From contig NZ_CP108513.1 of assembly GCF_035989285.1 (NCBI RefSeq), positions 5,270,001 through 5,334,000 on the forward strand: a stretch of 64,000 nt of DNA, in the 5' to 3' direction. The position numbers and the translations under genes are program-made. Within the stretch, counting starts at the first letter, position 1; each line of letters begins with the position of its first letter. Of this stretch, positions 58,096 to 64,000 are shown one piece after another. The notes beneath the pieces are model-generated. The model was not told where the DNA came from and made no database searches. It saw nothing but the letters and a program-made list of their open reading frames with translations. Source of the stretch: Streptomyces sp. NBC_01235 (GTDB taxonomy: Bacteria; Actinomycetota; Actinomycetes; Streptomycetales; Streptomycetaceae).

Positions 58096-59052
58096 CTAGT
58101 TCCTCCAACCCGCCTCGAGCGACAGCTGGTCGAAGTTGGCGTCGCAGGAATTGCCCTGCTCACAGGAGATCTTGATGGTGTTGGTGCCTTTGTTGAGGAT
58201 GATGTTCCCCCAGGTGTTGGTCCAACCCTTCTGGTAGTCACCCTCCGGAGCCTTGGCGAAGTTCCCCATGTTGAGCGGGCGGGTCTGGGCCGTGCCGTTG
58301 ACCGTGAGCGTGGCATTGGCATCCTTGCCGGGCACCCCGTAGTTCACGTTCAGCGTGTATTTCCCGGACTCGGGGATGCCGCTGACGTTCCAGGTGATGG
58401 CCGCACCGACGTTGTTGAAGTTCGTGACGTAGATCCCACCGTCCGCCTTCGCGCCCTTCACGTCGGACGCCGTGGTCGTGCCGCCCGTCAGGCTGAGCGC
58501 CTTCGCGTCGACCGCCGGCAGATCGGCCTCGTTCGCGTCGCCGGTGCTCGACGCGCTGGGCGACGGGCTCGCGGAGGCGGAGGCCGGGGCGGAGGCCTCG
58601 CCGCCCGCCTTGTTGTCGGAGTCGTCGTTGTTGCCGTTGGCCATGGCGACCGCGATGCCGATCACGACCGCGGCGACCACCGCGACCGCGCCGATCAGCA
58701 GTCCCTTGGTGTTGGGGCCACGGCCGCGACCGCCGCCGCCCTGTGCCTGTTGCCGGCCGGTGGAGGGCCCGCCACCGGCGCCGAAGTTCTCGGGCGCCGC
58801 ATAGTGCGCGTTCGGCTGGCCGTACGCGCCCTGCTGCTGGGGAACCGTCTGCGGCTGCCCGTACTGCGCGGTCTGCTGCTGCGGCTGCCCGTACTGGCGC
58901 TCGCCGACCGCACGCACTCTGTTGACCGAGTTGGGGTAGCCGTAGCCACCGCCGGAGGGCGGCTGAGCGCCGTTGGCCTGGCCGTCGGCGTAAAGGTAGC
59001 CGAACGGGTCGTCGTCCTCGGGCGTACTCGCGCCGTTGTTGCCGGGCGTCAT
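58096..59052 (-). CDS. Single-span membrane protein with external CBM35-like carbohydrate-binding domain
   Basis: A 318-residue protein starting at ATG 59052 (MTPGNNGASTPEDDD), with GAGGAG 9 nt upstream. The cytoplasmic N-terminus (about 1-120) is Gln/Gly/Tyr/Pro-rich (GQPQQQTAQYGQPQ). One transmembrane helix (GLLIGAVAVVAAVVIGIAVA, about 128-147) and a Ser/Ala/Pro linker follow. The C-terminal domain (about 190-318) has the beta-sandwich pattern of CBM6/35: DGGIYVTNFNNVGAAITWNV, YTLNVNYGVPGKDANATLTV, TNTIKISCEQGNSCDANFDQ, LSLEAG. It likely binds wall or extracellular polysaccharide. A perfect 11-bp inverted repeat covers its promoter region. Confidence 0.85.
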   Translation of the reverse strand: MTPGNNGASTPEDDDPFGYLYADGQANGAQPPSGGGYGYPNSVNRVRAVGERQYGQPQQQTAQYGQPQTVPQQQGAYGQPNAHYAAPENFGAGGGPSTGRQQAQGGGGRGRGPNTKGLLIGAVAVVAAVVIGIAVAMANGNNDDSDNKAGGEASAPASASASPSPSASSTGDANEADLPAVDAKALSLTGGTTTASDVKGAKADGGIYVTNFNNVGAAITWNVSGIPESGKYTLNVNYGVPGKDANATLTVNGTAQTRPLNMGNFAKAPEGDYQKGWTNTWGNIILNKGTNTIKISCEQGNSCDANFDQLSLEAGWRN

Positions 59053-59086
59053 CCCTTCGAACTCCTCAACAGTGCGGGGCGGATGC

Positions 59087-59116
59087 GATACGCGTACGCG
59101 CACCTGTACGCGTATC
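59087..59116. promoter_or_regulatory. Perfect 11-bp inverted repeat upstream of the CBM protein
   Basis: GATACGCGTAC, 8 nt, GTACGCGTATC, 35-64 bp before the ATG. A TATAGA hexamer on the minus strand lies right next to it. It is a good candidate operator around the transcription start; the regulator is unknown. Confidence 0.55.
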
Positions 59117-59212
59117 TATACGTGCGGAGAACAGCGAGCCTACCCGCTCCCCACCCTCCAAACAGGTGAGTCAGATCGCATCAGCCCGGCGACGGTGCCG
59201 CTGACCTGGCGA

Positions 59213-60880
59213 TCATCCCGCACGTCTGTGCTGTTTGGGACGAGATCGTTTCTCGACGTACATGCGTTCGTCGGCGGACTTCAGCACTTCGTCCGCGGTC
59301 ATCCCGCAATGTGCCCAGCCGATGCCGAAGCTGGCGCCCACCCGCACGGCCCGGCCCTCGGCGCGGATCGGCTGGATGATCTCGTTGCGCAGGCGGACGG
59401 CGAGGTCGGCGGCGTCGGCGCGGCCGAGGCCGTCGGCGAGGATCACGAACTCGTCGCCGCCGAGCCGGGCCACCGTGTCGCCGTCCCGGACGGCGCGCGA
59501 GAGGCGCCGGGCGACCTCGATGAGAACCGCGTCACCCGCGTTGTGCCCGAACCGGTCGTTGATCGACTTGAAGCCGTCGAGGTCGCAGAAGAGGACCGCG
59601 AGCCCCTTGGTGCCGTCGTCGTGGCCCTCTTCGGGGGTGGTGGTGTGCACATGGTGGTCGTAGCCGTCGAAGGACTCGGCGCCGCCGGGCCGGTAGTCGA
59701 AGCCGTGGCCGTTGGCGTCGAAGGCGGCGTGGCCGTAGGCCGTGTCCATGGCGTCGACGGCGGCCGGGTGGGCCGACTGGGGGCGGTGACAGAGCCGGGC
59801 GGACAGGCGCGAGCGCAGTTCGGCGGAGTTCGGCAGGCCGGTGAGGGAGTCGTGCGAGGCGCGGTGGGCGAGCTGGAGCTCGCGGCGCTTGCGGTCCTCT
59901 ATGTCCTCGACGTGGGTGAGGAGGAAGCGGGGGCCGTCGGCGGCGTCGGCGACGACGGAGTTGCGGAGGCTGACCCAGAGGTAGGTGCCGTCCCGGCGGC
60001 CGAGGCGGAGTTCGGCACGGCCGCCCTCCGCGGAGGTGCGGAGCAGGGTGCCTATGTCCTCGGGGTGGACGAGGTCGGAGAACGAGTAGCGGCGCATCGC
60101 GGAGGCGGGGCGGCCCAGCAGGCGGCACAGGGCGTCGTTGGTCCGGAGTATCCGCCCGTGCTGTTCGCCGCCCATCTCGGCTATCGCCATGCCGGAGGGG
60201 GCGTACTCGAAGGCCTGCCGGAAGCTTTCCTCGCTGGCGCGCAGGGCCTGCTGCTCGCGTTCGAGCCGGACCAGTGCCCGCTGCATATTCGCACGTAGAC
60301 GCGCGTTGCTTATCGCGATGGCGGCCTGGAAGGCGTACATCTGGAGCGCCTCGCGCCCCCACGCGCCGGGCCGTCGGCCGTTGCGCGGCCGGTCCACGGA
60401 CAGGACGCCTATCAGCTCGCCGCAGGCGTCGCCGCTGCCGGGGGCGGCGGGCGTGAACATGGGGGCGAAGAGGCGGTCGGAGGGGTGCCACTCGTCCTCG
60501 AAGCGGGGCGCGGGCCCGTCGGTGTACCACTGCGGGACGTCGTCGTCGTCGAGGATCCAGCCCTCGGTGTGGGGGATGAAGACCAGGTCGCCCCAGTTCT
60601 CGCCCATGCCGAGGCGCCGCTCCCAGGACTCGCGCGAGCCGACCCGGCCCGTGATGAGGGCCTCGGCGGCCGGGTTGCCGGCGAAGGCGGCGACCACGAG
60701 ATCGCCGTCGGGGCGTACGAGATTGACGCACGCCAGCTCGTACCCGAGTGCCGTGACCACGCCGTCGGCGACGGTCTGCAGTGTGTCGGCCAGGCTGCGG
60801 GCCCTGTTCATGTCGGCCATGACCTGGTGCAGCTGTCGCAGGGACGCAAGACGGACGTACGGCTCCGACTCGGTCTCCAT
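59213..60880 (-). CDS. cdgB: GAF-PAS-GGDEF diguanylate cyclase CdgB
   Basis: A 555-residue cytoplasmic enzyme making cyclic di-GMP from two GTP. The start at ATG 60880 (METESEPYVRLASLRQLHQV) follows GGGAGGG. A GAF domain (about 15-190), a PAS domain (about 225-345, with RRYSFSDLVHPEDIGTLLR and the PAC-like FLLTHVEDIEDRKRR) and a GGDEF domain (about 350-540) lie in order. The catalytic motif is intact (ARLGGDEFVILADG), and LFCDLDGFKSINDRFGHNAG is the GTP/Mg site. Domain order and neighbourhood match CdgB of S. coelicolor (SCO4281 from memory), a BldD-regulated enzyme that influences development. The linker between the HRASHDSLTGLPN motif and LFCDLDG is unusually long (about 75 residues). Confidence 0.92.
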   Translation of the reverse strand: METESEPYVRLASLRQLHQVMADMNRARSLADTLQTVADGVVTALGYELACVNLVRPDGDLVVAAFAGNPAAEALITGRVGSRESWERRLGMGENWGDLVFIPHTEGWILDDDDVPQWYTDGPAPRFEDEWHPSDRLFAPMFTPAAPGSGDACGELIGVLSVDRPRNGRRPGAWGREALQMYAFQAAIAISNARLRANMQRALVRLEREQQALRASEESFRQAFEYAPSGMAIAEMGGEQHGRILRTNDALCRLLGRPASAMRRYSFSDLVHPEDIGTLLRTSAEGGRAELRLGRRDGTYLWVSLRNSVVADAADGPRFLLTHVEDIEDRKRRELQLAHRASHDSLTGLPNSAELRSRLSARLCHRPQSAHPAAVDAMDTAYGHAAFDANGHGFDYRPGGAESFDGYDHHVHTTTPEEGHDDGTKGLAVLFCDLDGFKSINDRFGHNAGDAVLIEVARRLSRAVRDGDTVARLGGDEFVILADGLGRADAADLAVRLRNEIIQPIRAEGRAVRVGASFGIGWAHCGMTADEVLKSADERMYVEKRSRPKQHRRAG

Positions 60881-61044
60881 GTGTTTCGCCCTCCCCCCGA
60901 GACTTCGCAGCGAATCAAGGGTTGTCTTCGGCGTAACGTCGGTTCTGGTGCAGTGTTGTCGGTGTGTGTCTCCTTGTGACGCCTCAGCCACTGAATCACA
61001 GCGCGCTGCCCACTCGGTACACAGGGTCAACAATTAATGCGTCT

Positions 61045-61060
61045 TGTGACTCAAGTCACA
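61045..61060. promoter_or_regulatory. Crp-like palindrome between cdgB and the flavin reductase
   Basis: TGTGACT-CA-AGTCACA, a perfect 7-bp inverted repeat. It fits the Streptomyces Crp motif GTG-N6-GNCAC exactly and lies 165 bp upstream of cdgB and 184 bp upstream of the divergent gene. Confidence 0.5.
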
Positions 61061-61243
61061 GATGAACATGAACAATTGAGTGGAGTTTCCGCGTTTTCCT
61101 GTGAGTTTCCTGAACACGGACAGCAACACAGGACAGCAACCCGTTCCGGAACAATGGCTGCGGGAATCGGTCTACGGTCCTACGACCCTACTCGGGCGGA
61201 GGTCCGATGCGGCGCGCACCGGACGGACACTAGCGTTCCGGAC

Positions 61244-61831
61244 GTGCCCCCAGACGTACTGAAGACGCCCCCTCTCCCCCTTCCCCTCGCGGCCTCCGGG
61301 CATGCTGAGGGGGTGAGCAACGACGCGTTCCGTGCCGCCATGTCCCGGCTCGCCGACGGCGTGGTCCTGGTGACCGCCCGGGAGCCGTCCCTGGACCCCG
61401 ACGATCCCGGGGCGCCGGACGCCGAGGACGTCGGCATGACGGCGACCGCCTTCGTGTCGGTCTCCCTGGACCCGCCACTGGTCCTGGTCAGCCTGCGCAA
61501 CGGCTCCCGCATGGACGACCTGCTCGACGAACAGCCCCTGTGGGCGGTGTCGGTGCTCTCCGAGAGCCAGCGGCACATCGCCGGCCGCTTCGCCATGAAG
61601 GGACGTATCAGCGACCGGCTGCTCTTCGAGGACCTCCCCTGCGCCCGCGGCGAGGCCAGCGGCGCGCCCCTGGTCGGCGGCGCCCTGGCGACCCTGGAGT
61701 GCCGCACCGAGCAGCGGGTCCCGGCGGGCGACCACACACTGGTGATCGGCCGCGTGCTGACCGCGGCGGTACCGAGCGCGGACGGCGGCCCCCTTGTCTA
61801 CTTCCGGGGCCGCTACCGGCAGTTGGGCTGA
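61244..61831 (+). CDS. Flavin reductase-like (FMN-binding split-barrel) protein
   Basis: A 195-residue protein of the flavin reductase/HpaC family, supplying reduced flavin to a monooxygenase or reducing flavin with NAD(P)H. The FMN motifs MTATAFVSVSLDPPLVLVSL and FAMKGRISDRLLFED and the typical FRAAMSRLADGVVLVTA near the N-terminus are clear. The end VYFRGRYRQLG matches the family. The start was set at GTG 61244 because TAGCGT (61231-61236) lies 7 nt upstream, giving a leaderless mRNA. GTG 61313 (VSNDAFRAAMSRL) is an alternative. No monooxygenase gene is adjacent, so its partner is unknown. It is divergent from cdgB and convergent with the sigma factor. Confidence 0.87.
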   Translation: MPPDVLKTPPLPLPLAASGHAEGVSNDAFRAAMSRLADGVVLVTAREPSLDPDDPGAPDAEDVGMTATAFVSVSLDPPLVLVSLRNGSRMDDLLDEQPLWAVSVLSESQRHIAGRFAMKGRISDRLLFEDLPCARGEASGAPLVGGALATLECRTEQRVPAGDHTLVIGRVLTAAVPSADGGPLVYFRGRYRQLG

Positions 61832-61835
61832 GAAC

Positions 61836-62756
61836 TCAGGCCCCGTCCTGGTCGTCGCCGGGCTGGAGGAGAGTCACCTCCAGCCGGGAGAGGAGTCCGG
61901 GGTCGGTCGTGATGTCGATCAGGGCGATCCGGCCGCCGCGTACGAACGTGAAGGCGAGCGCCCGCTCCACGCGGCCGTCGACCAGCACCACCAGTCCGGT
62001 CGCGCCGTCCACCAGGGCGGGCCGGGCCACTGCGGCCAGCTGGGCGAAGCTCGACGCGCCGCGCGCGACCGCCGCCGCGCCCGTGGTCACCCCTGCCCCG
62101 GAGCGGGCCACGACGTCCGGATCGAGGACGGCGAGCAGTCCGTCGAAGTCCCCCTCCCGGGCGGCGGCCAGAAAGGCGTCCACGACCTTCCGCTGCCGGA
62201 CGAGATCGACGTCCGGCTCCGCGGCGCCCCGCACCCGGCGCCGGGCCCGGCTGGCGAGCTGCCGGGCGGCTTCCGGGGTCCGGTCGACGATGCCCGCAAC
62301 CTCCTCGTACGGCACCGCGAACAGGTCGTGCAGCACGAACGCCAGCCGCTCGGCAGGAGCGAGGGTGTCCAGGACGACGAGAAGGGCGACACCCACGGAG
62401 TCGGCGAGCAGCGCGTCCTGCGCGGGGTCGGACACGGTCGACGAGGCGGACACGGCAGCCGGGGCGACCGGGGCGGACACGGCGGTCGGGTCCGCGGTCC
62501 AGCTCTCCAGCGGCTCCTCGGCACGGGAGCGGCGCGAGCGCAGCATGTCCAGGCAGACCCGGCCGACGACGGTGGTCAGCCACCCGGCGAGGTTGTCGAT
62601 CTCCTTGCTCTCGCTCCGGCTGAGCCGCACCCACGCCTCCTGCACGGCGTCGTCGGCCTCGGCGGCCGAGCCGAGCATGCGGTGGGCGACGGCGCGCAGC
62701 CGCCCGCGGTGCGCCTCGAAGGAGTCGGCGAGGAAGTCGTCGTCACCTGTTGCCAT
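61836..62756 (-). CDS. ECF sigma factor with C-terminal SnoaL domain (ECF41/SigJ type)
   Basis: A 306-residue alternative sigma factor. Region 2 (about 10-85) has FEAHRGRLRAVAHRMLGSAA and EADDAVQEAWVRLSR; WLTTVVGRVCLDMLRSRRSR is the -10-recognition helix. Region 4 (about 125-200) has LDTLAPAERLAFVLHDLFAV and PYEEVAGIVDRTPEAARQLA. The C-terminal ~100 residues (KVVDAFLAAAREGDFDGLLA to the end) form a SnoaL-like domain, which in ECF41 replaces a separate anti-sigma factor and gates activity. A perfect ECF41 promoter (TGTCACA-N16-CGTC) lies upstream, implying autoregulation. The usual ECF41 partner (a carboxymuconolactone or oxidoreductase gene) is not adjacent. The linker is longer than usual (SAPVAPAAVSASS). 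Confidence 0.9.
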   Translation of the reverse strand: MATGDDDFLADSFEAHRGRLRAVAHRMLGSAAEADDAVQEAWVRLSRSESKEIDNLAGWLTTVVGRVCLDMLRSRRSRAEEPLESWTADPTAVSAPVAPAAVSASSTVSDPAQDALLADSVGVALLVVLDTLAPAERLAFVLHDLFAVPYEEVAGIVDRTPEAARQLASRARRRVRGAAEPDVDLVRQRKVVDAFLAAAREGDFDGLLAVLDPDVVARSGAGVTTGAAAVARGASSFAQLAAVARPALVDGATGLVVLVDGRVERALAFTFVRGGRIALIDITTDPGLLSRLEVTLLQPGDDQDGA

Positions 62757-62797
62757 CGTTCGTCACATCCCTGCTCGCGGTCGGCTGTCATGAAGAT

Positions 62798-62824
62798 GAC
62801 GGATGGCACGCAGGAGATGTGACA
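62798..62824 (-). promoter_or_regulatory. ECF41-type self-promoter of the sigma factor gene
   Basis: On the minus strand TGTCACA (62818-62824), exactly 16 nt, then CGTC (62798-62801). This is the consensus published for ECF41 sigma factors. It lies 42-68 bp upstream of the ATG at 62756. Confidence 0.85.
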
Positions 62825-62851
62825 CATTCACGCGAAGTGACACGTTCACGA
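62818..62851. repeat. Direct repeat of the -35 region of the sigma gene promoter
   Basis: TGTGACACATTCACGCGA and AGTGACACGTTCACGAGA in tandem (about 17-nt units). The sigma factor's -35 box therefore occurs twice, as TGTCACA and a near copy TGTCACT further upstream. Confidence 0.7.
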
Positions 62852-62870
62852 GAGGTGGCAGGGGACCCGG

Positions 62871-63308
62871 TCAGGACCAGTCCCGCCCGTTTCTCCCCCG
62901 CTTCGTCTCCGACCGCTGCTTCTTCTCGCGCAACCGGCGCTCGTTGATCCCGCGCGGTATCCGGGTCGGCCGGCGCGGCTTGGGCGGCGGGGCGGTGGCC
63001 TCGGCGAGGAGGGCGGCGAGGCGTACGGCGGCGGTCTCGCGGTTGCGCCACTGGGAGCGGTGCTCGGAGGCGCGGACGGTGACGACGCCGTCGACGAGCC
63101 GCCCGGCCAGCCGCTGGAGCGCCCGCGCCTTCCACACCTCGGGCAGCGCCTCGGTGCGCGCGAGGTCGAAGCGGAGCTCCACCTGCGAGTCGCTGGTGTT
63201 GACGTGCTGCCCGCCCGGCCCCGAAGACCGCGAGAAACGCCACATGAGCTCGGCCTCGGGTAGGGAGACGGAGCCGCGGACGACATAGGGACCAGACATG
63301 CCGTCCAT
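62871..63308 (-). CDS. arfB: Ribosome-rescue peptidyl-tRNA hydrolase ArfB (YaeJ)
   Basis: Releases ribosomes stalled without a stop codon by hydrolysing peptidyl-tRNA. The 145-residue protein has the GGQ domain (RFSRSSGPGGQHVNTSDSQV, about 25-44) and a basic, disordered C-terminal tail (RRPTRIPRGINERRLREKKQ, then RSETKRGRNGRDWS) that enters the mRNA channel, the hallmark of ArfB as opposed to classic release factors. Length (about 140) is typical. The start is ATG 63308; ATG 63299 is an alternative. It is divergent from terD. The ECF sigma factor gene follows downstream on the same strand but has its own promoter. Confidence 0.93.
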   Translation of the reverse strand: MDGMSGPYVVRGSVSLPEAELMWRFSRSSGPGGQHVNTSDSQVELRFDLARTEALPEVWKARALQRLAGRLVDGVVTVRASEHRSQWRNRETAAVRLAALLAEATAPPPKPRRPTRIPRGINERRLREKKQRSETKRGRNGRDWS

Positions 63309-63427
63309 GTTCCCGCCCCCGGTACCCCGCAGTCACCCGAATATCCCGTGTGTGTTCCATTCCCCTCGGCCGCCCCCCCCAGGCCGCTTGGTAAAGAAAG
63401 TAAAGAAACGCGGTGTCGCGGGGAACC

Positions 63428-63486
63428 TTGACCACCCTTCGCTGCGTTCATAGGGATAGCTGTAGCTTCGTGCCCGTGCGAAGCCG
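63428..63486 (+). promoter_or_regulatory. terD promoter and leader hairpin
   Basis: -35 TTGACC (63428-63433) and -10 TAGGGA (63451-63456) are 17 nt apart, an excellent housekeeping-type promoter. The leader contains the hairpin GCTTCG-8 nt-CGAAGC (about 63464-63484). An A-rich duplication TAAAGAAAG/TAAAGAAA lies just upstream (63391-63408). Confidence 0.75.
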
Positions 63487-63513
63487 TACACAACGAGGGA
63501 AGGACTCCCAACC

Positions 63514-64000
63514 ATGGCTGTAAGCCTGTCCAAGGGTGGCAACGTCTCGCTCACCAAGGAGGCTCCGGGCCTGACCGCCGTCACCGTGGGCCTCGGCTGG
63601 GACGTCCGCACCACCACCGGCACGGACTTCGACCTCGACGCCTCCGCGATCGCGGTCAACCCCCAGGGCAAGGTCTACTCGGACGGTCACTTCGTCTTCT
63701 TCAACAACAAGCAGACGCCGGACCAGACCATCGTCCACACCGGCGACAACCGCACCGGTGAGGGCGCGGGCGACGACGAGGCGATCAACGTCAACCTGGC
63801 CGGTCTCCCGGCCGACGTCGACAAGATCGTCTTCCCGGTCTCGATCTACGACGCGGAGAACCGCTCGCAGAACTTCGGCCAGGTCCGCAACGCCTACATC
63901 CGCATCGTCAACCAGGCCGGCGGCGCCGAGATCGCCCGCTACGACCTCTCGGAGGACGCGGCCACCGAGACGGCCATGGTCTTCGGCGAGCTCTACCGCA
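63514..64000 (+). CDS. terD: TerD-family (tellurium/stress resistance) protein, truncated by window edge
   Basis: 162 of about 190 residues are visible; the 3' end is outside. The start at ATG 63514 follows GGAAGGA by 9 nt. The sequence is classic Ter[58 protein letters not shown], the calcium-binding signature [15 protein letters not shown] (about 83-97), and [20 protein letters not shown]. TerD proteins bind calcium and take part in tellurite and oxidative stress resistance and, in Streptomyces, in development. It is driven by a strong promoter and divergent from arfB. Confidence 0.95.
   Translation, partial: MAVSLSKGGNVSLTKEAPGLTAVTVGLGWDVRTTTGTDFDLDASAIAVNPQGKVYSDGHFVFFNNKQTPDQTIVHTGDNRTGEGAGDDEAINVNLAGLPADVDKIVFPVSIYDAENRSQNFGQVRNAYIRIVNQAGGAEIARYDLSEDAATETAMVFGELYR

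Overview
The window is a stretch of chromosome from a Streptomyces (or very close relative). The evidence is very high GC with codon third positions almost all G or C, frequent GTG and TTG starts, many leaderless genes, actinobacterial regulatory boxes (CIRCE, the DasR 'dre' site, the CebR box), futalosine-pathway menaquinone genes, a BldD-family diguanylate cyclase, and Streptomyces-type intergenic repeats. From memory, the order of groEL2, cold-shock gene, thrC-like, otsA/otsB, nagKA, cdgB and terD resembles the SCO4277-SCO4350 region of S. coelicolor. The organism has not been identified, and no rRNA, tRNA, CRISPR array, prophage or transposase was seen.

Layout, 1-13 kb: the start of a secreted protein under a perfect CebR box (probably a cellulase); a membrane-anchored beta-propeller protein; a pseudogene scrap; a secreted double SnoaL protein; an aldo/keto reductase; a 29-residue membrane peptide; RNA 2',3'-cyclic phosphodiesterase; acetyltransferase; a marR-MFS operon; a ribbon-helix-helix protein; a purine permease; a DUF2530 protein; a CtpE-like P-type ATPase; and a secreted protein. 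13-23 kb: a giant sacsin/HSP90-fold protein and a DUF3027 protein; an MFS protein; lipoprotein-mqnB-mqnD (menaquinone); a cold-shock protein; and small membrane proteins. 23-34 kb: a HAD phosphatase and a HAAS-type membrane protein separated by a 12-nt repeat array; a helicase-like protein and XPB helicase; HelR (RNA polymerase recycling); a 9-nt repeat array; and CutC with a dre-like site. 34-44 kb: HD hydrolase, acetyltransferase and DUF4031; murQ plus a PTS permease (MurNAc recycling); a decayed esterase; an MFS efflux pump with operators; phosphoesterase; Old Yellow Enzyme; methyltransferase.

44-64 kb: groEL2 with two CIRCE boxes; cspA; a CysO-like sulfur carrier and a threonine-synthase-family enzyme downstream of a clear SAM-I riboswitch; gpgS-otsA-otsB; an orphan sugar-binding lipoprotein divergent from nagK-nagA across two dre sites; a PfkB kinase; a CBM membrane protein; cdgB; a flavin reductase; an ECF41-type sigma factor with a matching self-promoter; arfB; and the start of terD.

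Themes. (1) Amino-sugar and cell-wall recycling (nagKA, murQ-PTS, DasR sites). (2) Glucose-based compatible solutes (gpgS, otsA, otsB). (3) A candidate SAM-controlled, protein-thiocarboxylate-dependent sulfur route (cysO-like plus thrC-like), which is the most interesting hypothesis here. (4) Unusual local sequence plasticity: two codon-phased tandem arrays directly after stop codons, two ~82-85 bp duplications of gene 3' ends, and an intergenic repeat inserted in frame in nagA.
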